Program-made: the position numbers and the translations under genes
Shown here: in pieces, positions 22,330-34,873 of the stretch
How positions within the stretch are numbered: position 1 is the stretch's first letter
Layout of the letters: every line of letters starts with the position of its first letter
Origin: Corythucha ciliata
Lineage: Eukaryota; Arthropoda; Insecta; Hemiptera; Tingidae
Length of the DNA stretch: 64,000 bases
NCBI GenBank assembly: GCA_038030265.1
Contig: CM075942.1
Span: 45,350,751 to 45,414,750 of the forward strand
Direction of reading: 5' to 3'
Notes under the pieces: generated by a model
Told to the model about the DNA's origin: nothing
The model's input: the letters and a program-made list of their open reading frames with translations, nothing else
Databases searched by the model: none

Positions 22330-23240
22330 TTTTTAGGGACCTGTAGTGAGTATAAGGCCCGCAAAATTTGGTTCTGCGAGTAACAATAATTCGACAAATT
22401 TGGGTTTTGAAAGGGCTAAACCCTCGAGTTTTTTATCGAGCGAAATTGTTCTTTAAAATGATATACAACACCCTACAAATGTAGATTTTTAAATTGTGAA
22501 ATCTGTGAGGCTGACCTTTTTCAGGGGGCTGACCCCGCGGTGTTGGTCTTTCTGCCGCAAAAGTTTCGCGAAATTTGGTTTTTGAAAAGATCCAAACCAG
22601 CGAAATGCGGCGAGCTAAAAGCGAAATGAGTTCTCAAAGTGCCTAGCCGAAAACTGGGTATTGTAAGCGCCAAAAACGCGAACGTGTAATTGTCTTCTTG
22701 AATGAGTCAACTCCACCGAATTTGATTTGGCTTTTTGAGTGGACCGTGGGACCAAGGCCCACGGCACTTAGGTTCTTTGAGTGCCAATAATCCGCATTTG
22801 GGCTTTAAAACGGCTAAACCGCGACGAGGCCTACAAAATTGCTCGTTAAATTGAGCCTATACACCCCGGAAATTTTGATTTTGAAATAGTAAAATCCGTT
22901 TTATTTTTTGTACTTTTTATTTTCAATTTGTCAGGGAAACAACCCTGTGAAATTGGTTTTTTACGTGACAGATTCGCGAATTTTTGTTTTTGAAAGATCA
23001 TGAATGGCGAAGTTAGTTCTTGAATGAATCACCCAAAACTGAGAAATTGGGTCCTGTAAGTGACAAATTCACGAAATTCTGACTTGGAAAGAGGCCAACC
23101 CGCGGAATGGCTGATTTGAAGACCCAACCCCGAGAAATCGCTCACTCGAAATTGTTCTTTTTTAGCGAGCACGCAAAATTTGGTTCTGCGATTGCCAATA
23201 ATCCGTAAACTTTGTTCTTTGAAAGGGGGCAGAGCCGTTG
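22330..23240. repeat. Decayed tandem array, unit about 30-35 bp
   Basis: Diverged copies of a unit near gccaaacccgcgaaatttgg followed by ttttgaaag fill this stretch. This is the longest and best example of the gcgaaattggtttttgag theme seen in several arrays of the window. It is non-coding. Confidence 0.7.
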
Positions 23241-25090
23241 CCACAGGATCGTATTCAGCACGAAATTCACCTTGCGGTAAATAATAGCGAGGAAAGGATA
23301 CCGCCCGTTGGGGCGGGGGGGAATCATTCGAGAAGTCTAATGAGATGAATTATACAATTTATAAAAAAACAACGAATAAAGTTCTCCATTGTCGGATTCT
23401 CAGGCTACACCTTCTCACGAGTGGATCTTAAATTTTTTTTTGTGGGGGCAGATAGTAATTATTACAAAAATCACCCAACTATTCATAATCAAAAGGTGAT
23501 ATGAAACGTACGTAGGATGTGCTCATTCTTAGCACTATTGCGATCGCGATCGTGTGGATTGTTCTGAAACGCAATGCAATTTAAAATTTAAATGTGCTTC
23601 TTTATCGCAGTGATATCTCCTTTCAATCTGTTTGATGTTTTCAGAATGAATTTGTAGGTACCCCTACACGAAAATGAATATTAAATTTTCAGTAATTTGG
23701 TATGTAAAGTTTTCTGCTTATTTTTTCTGTTCCAAGTGAGATCAATCCGGACTTGAAAAGAAATCTTACTCTTTTTTTTTCTATTTAGACGTTTACGATA
23801 GAACGGGGGGGGGGGATGAAGGCAATGTCTCCTATTCCCAAGGGCAGCTTTAAACATGAGGATGTTAATAATGAGTTGAGATTAATGATGTCTGCGCTTT
23901 AATGAGCAAAGCCGGGTCAACTCAAGCGTCGTATAAAGATTGTCCAAGAGGTTGAGTGTTATGGTAGGGCAAGGCGGGGGAACAGAGCTATAGAGAGTAT
24001 GTGTGAGTGTGTGTTCCTGTTTGCCCGATAACCAAGGCGTTGAGGTAATTTGTTGAGCGAGCTGCTTTTAATTAGAGAATCTCGTGTTCTGCGGGGCCTC
24101 CGTAGAGGTCTCACGTTTGCTTTTTAGAACAAAAAAAGTGGATGGTGCGGGGGTAGATGGGACAGGGTGTAGGAAAAAAGGAGTCCATGTTTGGATTCCT
24201 TTCCCTATTCTGGGAATTGTATACAAATATAAATTAGCGTATATTTATGCAAAACAATGAAATTAGGTTGATAGACCATCGATTTTATTGCGAGCCCCTG
24301 GGATGGAAAAACGGTTTCCATAAAACTGTAAATTTCTCGATTTTTGTTAAGAAATGCGACCAATTCTGTTTCAACTAAGCAAACGCCCTTTTTTTTTTTT
24401 TTTTTTTTTTTGTTTCCTCCCTATTTTTATTTTTCGCAAAAAGTCGCCCACATCTTAACTTACTTTACCTTTATGGGTGGCATTTGGCATGCTCGCAATG
24501 TAAGCTGATAGCCATCTCATGTCCTCCAAGACCGACATAAGCTGATAAGATTTTCTTCTCGCGCATCTGGTTAGTTTTGAACGAAAATGGAAGCGTATGG
24601 GCGGGCGCTTGGTGGATTCAATTATAATAAAAACGTTTTTGACCCGAGGATTCATGTTTGAAGGAAGGTTTCTCTTTGAAGGAGTGACTCAAAAATTAGT
24701 TCATCCATTTTCCTCCATCCTTACCATTTTTATCACACATTATGAGAGTTCGTGAAGGGGGTAAAAAAGCTATTTAAATGCTGGACACGAGCATTAGCGG
24801 GACATTTTTATCAAATTATCTACATCTTTCGAGTTTTGAAGCCCATAAATTCCGGCTAATATGTTTTTTTTTATTGGCACTGAAACAACGCTCTTGGTGT
24901 CACATAAAACTTAAGCACTCTTCTCTCCAACCATTTTCTTTCCTCTTGTCCTGGGGTTATACGATCAAGAAACAATCGCCTCGTTGCAATTTCGGAGCAC
25001 TCGTTTTATGAAGGAAATCGACCACTCGAAAAAAAAAATAATAATAATAAATAATAATGAATAAAAAATAAAAATGTTAACTCCCTCATG
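23241..25090. other. Ddr intron, no gene recognised
   Basis: It contains poly-T (24392-24411), g-runs and a minus-strand open segment at about 24455-24655 with a GT donor-like end (CATAAAG|GTAAAG). I could not connect that segment to anything, and the flanking Ddr exons do not need it. Confidence 0.4.
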
Positions 25091-26711
25091 ACCGGAGGAG
25101 TTTTTACTGCTTGGAGAAAAGGTGTCGGCTGTGGTAGTTCTTGTGCGAGATTGAGGCGATTTTTACGACCCAGTGGTCGCACGTCGTTATACACGTCGTG
25201 GTGGCCTTATTTTTTTATTTTTTTCGCTCAAACGCAGTGATTTTGAGTGCTTTGCGCATGTAACTTGATCGATACACAATTCTCTAAAAATCAGTAAGAG
25301 AGTGTGTGCAAATATAAAGAACTAAAAGCGTTCGGAATGGATCAATATTACGTTTCGTTAAATAGCGGGATCCATGGTGGGGGGGGAGGGTTTACAATGT
25401 TCTAAGCTAACTCCACCTTCCCCCCTCTTTCCCACCGTAAATCACGGGCTAACGTGCAATAGCGAGTCCCTCTATTTCCTTTGCGGAAAATCTCGCTCGT
25501 CCACCCCGTTTCTTCACTGACGAAGGTCACACGAACATGAAATGTCAGGAGGCGTCAAGCCATTGACCGAATTAACGTTTCAGGAAACCAATTTCTCCAG
25601 CGACGTTTCACGGGGAAGTATTAAACGTTGAATAATGGAAGGGGAGGGGGTAATTGCATTTTTACTTTTTCTCTCTCTCTTGCAATTACCGTGTATAGTA
25701 ATCTTGAAACTTCCGTCAACACCTTTTCTCGTGCCTTTCCATGAAATTATTCACCAATTTGTAAACTCGAAGGGGGCTCCGCCTTTAAAACCTGTCGGCA
25801 TATCTTTAGCTTCCAATAAAACCTCTCTCATCACGAATTGGTTTTAATAATTTAATGAGGGCATGTAATAAAAAATACGAGCATTGAAAAAATTGGGCGG
25901 AGTAGTAAAAATTATGATTGTAGGTTTGTCGGGCTATCGCCGTTTTTTAAGTGAGTAGCCAAAGCCTTCCTTTTTTAACAGCGGGGGGGGGGCTCTATCT
26001 TTTTTATAATGTATATTTTAACGACGTATATTACACGCTCTTTGGCACCTTCTCTCTACACAGTCGCCTCTCACTTCGACTTCGTAGCGGGGCGGGCGTC
26101 GGAAGGTGCTCGTTAAAAACCCTCCGGCGCTTTATAATAAGGAGCACAGCAACATAGGAGAAGCAGATGTTTCAAATTAGAGCTTTTCCTCGGTCCTCAT
26201 AGGGATATTCACGTTTGGATCTCTCCATAGGAAGGGAAGTGGCGTTGTTGAGATTTTATAACTTGAAAGAGATTAAAAGAGTCCTGAAAGATGAAAATTG
26301 TTCGTGAGAGGAACGTGCGAACTATCAATCGTTGCTTAAAAGCTGAATGGAAGTTATCATTGGAGCGAAATTGCACTTTTTTAACGAATCGCGTTACATA
26401 CATTGGCATCTCCAACATTATAATTTCAAGTGTACTAACGCGGACTAACATCCTCCCAGCAGTGGTTCCAGACACGTTCAGTATGAAGAGGCGAACTGGC
26501 ACAGCATTCACTTTGAGTACAACGTGCCAAAATTATAGGCATTCTGGGCCGATTCTGGGGTCACTGATGTTGGGGTAAAGTTAGTATTATATAGTCTTAC
26601 TATTAAGGCTATAAGCTGGCTACTACCGCTAGCACCGTAACTCACCGTTTACCCTTCCAGTTTTAGCATTATTGTCTCAAAACTAGCCTCAGAAATTTGT
26701 CCAGATATTTT
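25091..26711. repeat. Tandem duplication, first copy (1621 bp)
   Basis: Starting at accggaggagtttttactgc, the sequence is repeated directly at 26712 with no difference that I could find in spot checks; every open frame inside recurs with identical residues exactly 1621 bases later. The junction at 26711/26712 has no intervening bases. The content is non-coding intron with a g-run at 25379 and 25982. Confidence 0.9.
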
Positions 26712-28332
26712 ACCGGAGGAGTTTTTACTGCTTGGAGAAAAGGTGTCGGCTGTGGTAGTTCTTGTGCGAGATTGAGGCGATTTTTACGACCCAGTGGTCG
26801 CACGTCGTTATACACGTCGTGGTGGCCTTATTTTTTTATTTTTTTCGCTCAAACGCAGTGATTTTGAGTGCTTTGCGCATGTAACTTGATCGATACACAA
26901 TTCTCTAAAAATCAGTAAGAGAGTGTGTGCAAATATAAAGAACTAAAAGCGTTCGGAATGGATCAATATTACGTTTCGTTAAATAGCGGGATCCATGGTG
27001 GGGGGGGAGGGTTTACAATGTTCTAAGCTAACTCCACCTTCCCCCCTCTTTCCCACCGTAAATCACGGGCTAACGTGCAATAGCGAGTCCCTCTATTTCC
27101 TTTGCGGAAAATCTCGCTCGTCCACCCCGTTTCTTCACTGACGAAGGTCACACGAACATGAAATGTCAGGAGGCGTCAAGCCATTGACCGAATTAACGTT
27201 TCAGGAAACCAATTTCTCCAGCGACGTTTCACGGGGAAGTATTAAACGTTGAATAATGGAAGGGGAGGGGGTAATTGCATTTTTACTTTTTCTCTCTCTC
27301 TTGCAATTACCGTGTATAGTAATCTTGAAACTTCCGTCAACACCTTTTCTCGTGCCTTTCCATGAAATTATTCACCAATTTGTAAACTCGAAGGGGGCTC
27401 CGCCTTTAAAACCTGTCGGCATATCTTTAGCTTCCAATAAAACCTCTCTCATCACGAATTGGTTTTAATAATTTAATGAGGGCATGTAATAAAAAATACG
27501 AGCATTGAAAAAATTGGGCGGAGTAGTAAAAATTATGATTGTAGGTTTGTCGGGCTATCGCCGTTTTTTAAGTGAGTAGCCAAAGCCTTCCTTTTTTAAC
27601 AGCGGGGGGGGGGCTCTATCTTTTTTATAATGTATATTTTAACGACGTATATTACACGCTCTTTGGCACCTTCTCTCTACACAGTCGCCTCTCACTTCGA
27701 CTTCGTAGCGGGGCGGGCGTCGGAAGGTGCTCGTTAAAAACCCTCCGGCGCTTTATAATAAGGAGCACAGCAACATAGGAGAAGCAGATGTTTCAAATTA
27801 GAGCTTTTCCTCGGTCCTCATAGGGATATTCACGTTTGGATCTCTCCATAGGAAGGGAAGTGGCGTTGTTGAGATTTTATAACTTGAAAGAGATTAAAAG
27901 AGTCCTGAAAGATGAAAATTGTTCGTGAGAGGAACGTGCGAACTATCAATCGTTGCTTAAAAGCTGAATGGAAGTTATCATTGGAGCGAAATTGCACTTT
28001 TTTAACGAATCGCGTTACATACATTGGCATCTCCAACATTATAATTTCAAGTGTACTAACGCGGACTAACATCCTCCCAGCAGTGGTTCCAGACACGTTC
28101 AGTATGAAGAGGCGAACTGGCACAGCATTCACTTTGAGTACAACGTGCCAAAATTATAGGCATTCTGGGCCGATTCTGGGGTCACTGATGTTGGGGTAAA
28201 GTTAGTATTATATAGTCTTACTATTAAGGCTATAAGCTGGCTACTACCGCTAGCACCGTAACTCACCGTTTACCCTTCCAGTTTTAGCATTATTGTCTCA
28301 AAACTAGCCTCAGAAATTTGTCCAGATATTTT
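26712..28332. repeat. Tandem duplication, second copy (1621 bp)
   Basis: This is the direct second copy of 25091-26711. It ends at gtccagatatttt, after which the sequence becomes unique (ctttttcggcccaaat). The near identity means a very recent duplication or an assembly artefact such as unmerged haplotypes. Confidence 0.9.
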
Positions 28333-28699
28333 CTTTTTCGGCCCAAATAAAATACCTACTCATTACTCTACTGGACGATTGCATTAAACGCGACGTAACT
28401 TGCTCTTTAGACCACAAAAACAGGAATTATCGGCCCATAACTGGGTCAAACCACATCCATCAAGACCTAACCACCTCAAATTTCAGGGCAATTCTCTCAA
28501 AGCTACCGGTTTGATCCAGAAATGGTTCATGCTCAACTGCGACGAATACAGCAGAGTCGATGCCTTCTCAAGTTCCCAAAACTCAGAGCGGGTAAAATAG
28601 GTGATGAAATTTCAAAAAAATCGCAAAAATTCACGCGTTTATCTAACCACATGAAGATTTTGTTCAAAAATATAATGCAAGAAACACCATAAATTACTG

Positions 28700-29180
28700 T
28701 ACAGGGTGTTTCAGGAGGAATGATCAGGACTTTAACCAGGCGTAGTACTAACGAGGACGAACCAAAATCACCATGTGAACATAGGGTCGCAAACGCTTTA
28801 TTTCCGAGTTACAGGTATTTTTGTCATTTTTCGGCCAAACGCGTTCTTTTCGACAATAATCATTTCTAGCGCCCTAGCCATTCGTAACAGAACAATACCG
28901 ATTACATTTCTGAAAAGAGCAGACATTTTGGGTTTAAGAAACGCTGTTGCAACTAACCGAACTAATGTTTGAGTATTTTCTTTTATTTCTTGAAAAAGCG
29001 AAAAAGTGCAAATTTGATTTTTACCGTTTCCTTCAAAGACAAATCTTTCGAAGTCTTCGGTAGTAAAGGTACGGTTAAACTATTGGAAAAACATGCCAGT
29101 GTTGTAAGCTACAAAATGGCTTTTTAAATTTTAAAATCGACGCATTTTTGACTGAGATACCACAGCGAACGTACAGAAAT
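28700..29180. repeat. CAGGGTG-ended repeat, one end visible
   Basis: The text tacagggtgtttcaggagga is followed by caccatgtgaacatagggtc and tttatttccgagttacaggt. The end motif matches LIR1 and LIR2, but the second end was not found, so this may be a truncated member. Confidence 0.45.
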
Positions 29181-30551
29181 TCCTGGTCAGATCGTCAATT
29201 TACCGTAGCCGTGAACTCTTTTATGAGGCCCAACACTAAAATATTTAGTGAGCAAGGCTAATCTGCCATGGGTAGTGGAGACACCCACCCTGACGAAAAC
29301 TAGGGGGTAACTCGCCCACATTTCTCTCCGTTCCGCCGCCACTGAATCCGCGAATCAAAGGAATTCTCGGTTTGAAAGGGCTCTGCGCCTTCCCAAGATG
29401 CACCTCTTTTTTGGCCGCATATACTTTGGCGCCCTAGTCGAGCAAGATGAGTCTACCACACCAAAACCTTGTTGCGAGGCACAAAAGCCTCGAGCAAAAT
29501 AAACTTGAACACCTTTTCTATAATGAGCTTTGAATGAAATAATAATAAAAAAAAACGCTCATCAATATGCCTTTTCCCACGCAAACTTTTGATTACACTA
29601 ATACCCCAGCCAGGAATAAATTTTAAAGAAATCATCATAATTTTTAACTCGGTGTTCTTTACGCGGGAGGCAACGCTGATTATGACAAGGGCGGAACGAA
29701 ATGAAAAGGGCGTATCAGATAGATCTACAAAAAAAAAAAAAAAAAAAAAAATTGTGAAACAATTGGGAGATCAAGAAATAAGAACGGGAGGTGGGAGCGA
29801 TGGTTCTGCCGACTTCCAGGATAATCTTTCAGGCATTTGTTTATGGTTACTTCCTGTTTATTTCACTTGTCTAGCTCCTCCCCCCAAGCACACCATAAAA
29901 GCCTAAAACGCGATTATAATTATCGTAATAGTTTTCTCTTTAATTTGCGCTGGAACTTGTCACTCAGAATGGCAGTCCTTCGAGCGCAACACCTTTTTTT
30001 TCAGCCCCCCCCGGGCTTAACGAGAAAGCAAACGAAGCAGGCGATGAATCAATTTAAAACACATAAATCTTCGCCAGATTCGCCACGCACATTTGTATCG
30101 TTTGTTAAACAACAAATTCCTCTGCCCCCAGAGAAAACTTCTGGGTTGGGTGAGGGGGGAAGAGCGTGGTGTACAAACCGCAAAGCCGCGAAGAGCGAAT
30201 AACATGAAGGCTGGCCCCATGTTCGGGATAGTACAGGGAGGAAGAGGGGAACACGAAGGGCCGTGTTTTTCGAGAGTCACCCAAACCTCCCAAAAATAAA
30301 CAAAAGAGTCAAGTAGGTATGGGGAGAATAGAGATGTTACCCGTGACTAATTATCCCGACAGATCCAAGCTTTTTTAATTCAAAAATGCATCTGTTTCAT
30401 GATCAAATATTTCGTCATGGTTCACAGATGATTTTTCTATAGTCTGTTCACTTAGGGATGGACTCCCCCTCTTGGGGGGGGGGGGCTCTTGGTTGGCGTG
30501 AACAAATCGAACTATCGAAATGAAGTAACACGTTCGAGAGTCCATCACTGA
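29181..30551. other. Ddr intron, no gene recognised
   Basis: It contains an A-run of about 27 near 29730 and several short open frames with no family resemblance. Confidence 0.35.
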
Positions 30552-30706
30552 GGGTGCGTTTATCAATGAACTTTTTCTACAGACAAAGCTGGGATAAGTC
30601 TGGTTGCTATGGGCCTTTTTGTAAACAGTAATGTAAAGTTATTCGAGAGATCTCCATTAGATCTGGAGAATTCCATGAGATATCCAGTGATTGATAAAGC
30701 CACCCC
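30552..30706. repeat. 155-bp MITE
   Basis: The left end gggtgcgtttatcaatgaac is matched by the inverted right end ggggtggctttatcaatcac. Internal agatctccattagatctgga is itself palindromic. A further attgataaagcg occurs just outside at 30757. No clear target duplication was seen. Confidence 0.6.
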
Positions 30707-30776
30707 AAAGTGGACAGACTATAAATCAGTTCTTTAAATTTCTTAATCGACAATTATTGATAAAGCGGGGTAGATT

Positions 30777-30982
30777 CAGACGTGACGTGGGAACACGCTG
30801 TCCCACGTGAGATACAAAATTACAGATTTTGTTTGTTTACGTTCACATTGCCCGGACGTGACGTGGGGCCACGTGGGATGATGCTCGTCAGAGCAATGTG
30901 AACATAAACAAATAAAAGCCTTCTCTAGAAATTTGTACCACACGTGGGAATGTGTGTTCCCACGTCACGTCCGGGTAGTCTG
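30777..30982. repeat. 206-bp foldback MITE rich in cacgtg words
   Basis: Cgtgacgtgggaacac near the left end is mirrored by gtgttcccacgtcacg at the right. Internal copies gacgtgacgtggggccacgt and cccacgtgagat make a multi-branched palindrome. Acgttcacattg and caatgtgaacataaac face each other in the centre. Confidence 0.7.
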
Positions 30983-32684
30983 TATTGACCTTCAGTTTTT
31001 TGGTCAAAAAATATATTCAAACTGAATTGAAACAGTTAATGGCAGGGGTCAGCTGATATTTTTTTAAAAAATGGCTACTATGATCAAAAAACTTACTCGT
31101 GTAAAAGGGGATTTATACAACGAAATAAAATAATATAAATAAAAAAAATTTCGAAACGGAGGAAAACGTATTGATTTTGAATCACAGGCTATCGTTCCCA
31201 TGACAATGACATCGTACAAAAAAAAAATTGTACCAACAGCTACGGAATAATTTATTTAAATGGTGAAGGGGTGGAGTGTCCTCTTTTTCCTAAACATGTA
31301 TAAGGTGCGTTGATCGATAGGCAGTCACTAGGCTTGTTGCCTTCTTTTTATATACACTTCCGTTTTTTGGGGGCGTTTCTAATTCGCATTTGTTAAGCGT
31401 GTAGCTCGAAAAATGTCAAATAAGGTCACCGTGATAGAGAGAAATATCGGGGAGTTAGCGATCGGATATGTACTCCTTAAAAGGAACAAACTGCGAGTAA
31501 TTAGCGCGAATCACGCGAATGTGCACGAGGTGTACCGCGTGTAAAAATCATAGTTGGATTTCCGGTGAAGTTATTCATTTCACGTTTTATGAAACGTATA
31601 ATACTCGGCAGTCATTAATTAACAACCTGAATGGATAAAGGAAAAGGAGAGGGAGGGAAGCTTTTGGCAAAGGAAATCTCCCCTCCTTCCAACCCAAACC
31701 GATATAGTCGTGTCTGATCTCCGGTTGCGTATAATTATTCAAGCCGCGACGTCTTTATCGCGCCCTTCCTCCATTGTCTTTACGCGTTGACAGATCCAGA
31801 ATGACGAACTCTTGTTCCCCGGCTGACAACGCGACTTGATTTAATGCGCCCGCCCCCCTCCAGCCCTACGGCTTCCCTTGTGTTATGGGAGAGACGAGCT
31901 CTGTATAAACTGCGATGCGTTTAGAAAATTTAAAATGAGCCGAAATTAACAGTTCCGGGAAAAGAGGAAGGAGGAAATGTAAAAGGGGAAAGGTCTGATT
32001 TAGCCGTTGTCTTGTTATTCTTAACACAAACAAGTATAAAAACAGATGCTTCAATCTTTCCGCATTGAACAAGAAAATCAGAGGGGAAATTCCACTTAAC
32101 TTCGCGATTTCCAGCTAGAGGACAATTAAGTGATTGCTCTGAGACCTATAAAGATGTTTTAAGAAGGCGAAGTTTGGCTCGGTTCTTCACGCTTATACGA
32201 TCCCCCAAAAGTTCTTCCTTTCGCAACACCCTTTTCTCTCCTCGAAAACCATTTCCACAACCACACGCTGTTCCATCATGCATCTTAAAACCACGGTAAA
32301 CTAATGTTAAAGAGCGAGCGTTGGCAGCTTTTGGAAGGTGGGAACCACAACAACTAAAAGGACTAGAAAAGAGATTGATGGAACGACCTCCGCTCGTGGT
32401 TTTCTCGGTTTTGTCTCATATTTGAAGAGGGAAAGTTAAAACACAGATCACGATGACCGTAGGGAGAGGCGGAGGGAGGTCTTTGAACTTGTTACAACTC
32501 GACAAAAAATGCTATTGTTAACCTAAGTGCCCCCCTACGGAGTACAATCGTTTTAATCATCTCACTAAATTCTGATATACTATGTTGATTGATGTTCCTC
32601 CATACCCTTAACAATACAGAAAATACCTCTTCCTACGTTTCGTATAGCTATTAAAGTCAATTAAACTATAACGTGTTCTTTGGT

Positions 32685-32685
<1 letters not shown>
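30983..32685. other. Ddr intron, no gene recognised
   Basis: The word aaacttactcgtgtaaaagg at 31088-31107 recurs at about 61089-61108 with its flanks, showing a small shared repeat. Otherwise nothing was identified. Confidence 0.35.

Positions 32686-32720
<35 letters not shown>
32686..32720. repeat. Poly-T/poly-A tract (35) beside a splice donor
   Basis: This is a run of 35 T on the plus strand, lying 11 bases inside the intron from the donor of Ddr exon 32733-32964. Confidence 0.9.
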
Positions 32721-32725
<5 letters not shown>

Positions 32726-32732
32726 AACCCAC

Positions 32733-32964
32733 CTGATTGCCTGATGGATGTCTCCAATGTCGCCAACGGGGAAGTCCAGGTCGCCAATAGTCGAGAAGAA
32801 ATTCCTCGGCGAACTCAACGCCCTGGCCGTTGCCGAAGCGCCCCTGAGTTCGAGTCCCCGTGACGACTGTCAACTGTCCCAAATCGACTTGTAAAAACTC
32901 GGTCGATTCTTTTGATATCATACCGCGAGGACACCATGCTCCGCCGTTTTTGTCATGCTTCAAC
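32733..32964 (-). CDS. Ddr: Discoidin domain receptor, exon encoding N-terminal half of the discoidin domain
   Basis: The translation reads LKHDKNGGAWCPRGMISKES followed by TEFLQVDLGQLTVVTGTRTQ, GRFGNGQGVEFAEEFLLDYW and RPGLPRWRHWRHPSGNQ. It follows the DDR discoidin domain closely (GAWCP..., EFLQIDL..., VGTQGR..GHGIEFA, Y.I.YSRDG..W..WR...G.Q). This domain binds fibrillar collagen in known DDRs. The acceptor TTTTATCGCAG precedes base 32964 and the donor CAATCAG|GTGGGT follows base 32733. The 232-nt exon starts with one base of a split codon and ends in phase 0, compatible with exon 3786-3933. Upstream exons (signal peptide, first discoidin strands) were not found up to 64000. Confidence 0.9.
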
Positions 32965-34820
32965 CTGCGATAAAATAAATAAAAAAAAAACGTTAGTCTA
33001 CGTGCAATGATTCCATTTTCTGTGGAATTTAGAAAATTCAAGCTCGATTTGGATTCCACACGCAGAAATAAAAAAAAACTCCGCCGTACAAAAACTGTTT
33101 ATTTTTTAGAAGATTCAAGTTTCAACTGCTTCCCCTCCCCCTCCCCAACATCATACAGATGAAATGCAGATAGCGTAAAAATGTTAAATATTTGTTCGAG
33201 AAGTAAGCACGAATAAATAGCAATGAAGGGCTGGTTGGCGGATCGTCAATGCATATAGAGTGAGCATGTTTAAAAATGGGGTGTCTACTACTCAGCAAAA
33301 CCCTTCACTTTGCTCGTTCTTTTTAGCATTTCTAGAAGGGAAAAGTGAGAGAGAGTGTGGGATAGCGCCTGTAACAACAACACGCGAGGGCGAAAAGGTC
33401 GGTGAAAATTGTTTCATTTGAAGGATGGGAAAGATGCAAACGGATATGAAAGTCTAATCAATTTGTACGATTAGAGGTTCCACGGATCAAACGGATTTTC
33501 CCCTTGACCGATCGACACTTTTACGTAAAAGACGTGTCTATACAAGGGATTTCACTATGGGATTGAATGATTAATTAGCCAACGATCGATTTGTGCCAAC
33601 AGTTTTAACGTGATTATAAATTATTTGAATGCTAGGCAACACGAACTCGTGAGACTTTCGGATAACAATGATTCTTCACTCAGTTTTTCAGCTCCTTAAC
33701 CGTATCGGCGAAGGCTTCTCGCCGAGTTTGTAACTGGCCATTTCCCCAGCAAAATACCAAACTTTGACTATTTGGTTCGACAAATGTGATTTTTCGGCAC
33801 AAATAATCGTTTCTTGGACGATTTTTATTGAAACTTTCCTACATAATCAAGAGATAATCGTGGAAACCAAACAAAATTGATCGGTGTCTCGTAAACAGAT
33901 TCTTCGGCCGAAAACAACTGAAGTTTCCTCCTCATAAACTGGCAATTTGTAGTCCTCACTCTGGACCATTTTTCGGCTCAATTTCTTCATTTAGGGCACC
34001 TTCGAACCCGTCAAAAAGGTGCATCCACGATTCCCTTATTTAGGGTACCTTCAAACCATGTAACATTCTAACAAGCTCCAACTAGGCAACCACGTAGAAG
34101 GTCCAACCACATACAACCTTCAAACACAGAAGGCTATAACCACTGTAAAGCTCAAACCTCACACACACTGAAGGTTTGAAGTATGTTTGTGTGAACACTG
34201 CAAACCCTGCATGCCCCGACGCCTCGCCACTGGTTGGTTGAGACCTTGGGGCCTGGCCCGGCTATGGCATGCGATTATGGGTGACGGGGCATTACCTCGC
34301 GGTTCGCGAGTATTTATCCTTCCTCTTTTCTCAGGCGAATGTCGTCAATTCAAAACTATGGTCTACGCTTTATGGACAAAGGGACCGAAAGCCTCTGCTG
34401 CTCGGATCTACTAAATTAGAAAACGAGATGCACCCTAAACCGAAGGTTGAGTTTTTTCTTTATTCAATGTGTTCGATACTTGAAAAAGTCTTCAAAATCT
34501 TCCCCAGTGAATCCGTCAATGAAGCGACAGAATAAGCAGGAGTGAAAAATTTCTCTCTCAAAATTACCATAGCATAATACCGTTTATAAATTATAACGTC
34601 TATATAGCTATCCGTGACTGCATAAGCGTAGAATCCTCATTATTATGTTCGTGAAATCATCCGTAATTTACTCATAGAAGCGTCTCAACTATACATGCAC
34701 GCAGCGGCCAATTATTATCGTTAACCCGCCCTTATCGATTCACACCTTCCTTCCCTTTTAACTTCCATGAACGCTTAATACCCAGGCTTATTAAGATAAC
34801 TTGGCCGCGGCTGAACACTC

Positions 34821-34873
<53 letters not shown>

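Larger units (their letters stand above)
3934..32732 (-). other. Ddr: Giant Ddr intron (28.8 kb) filled with TEs
   Basis: The exons on each side are phase 0 at the junction and continue the discoidin domain without missing residues, so I infer one intron. It contains a dead LINE, a piggyBac pseudogene, two long inverted repeats, at least ten MITEs, several decayed tandem arrays and a 1.6-kb tandem duplication. The donor is CAATCAG|GTGGGT at 32732 and the acceptor TTCACAG ends at 3934. Confidence 0.75.

Noticed and set aside
24455..24655. Minus-strand open segment ending in a donor-like CATAAAG|GTAAAG
   Set aside because: The flanking Ddr exons join in phase without it and it resembles no DDR sequence; no acceptor was convincing.
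25635..28199. Pairs of identical 68-100-residue open frames
   Set aside because: Their identity comes from the 1621-bp duplication; no frame has splice context or family resemblance.
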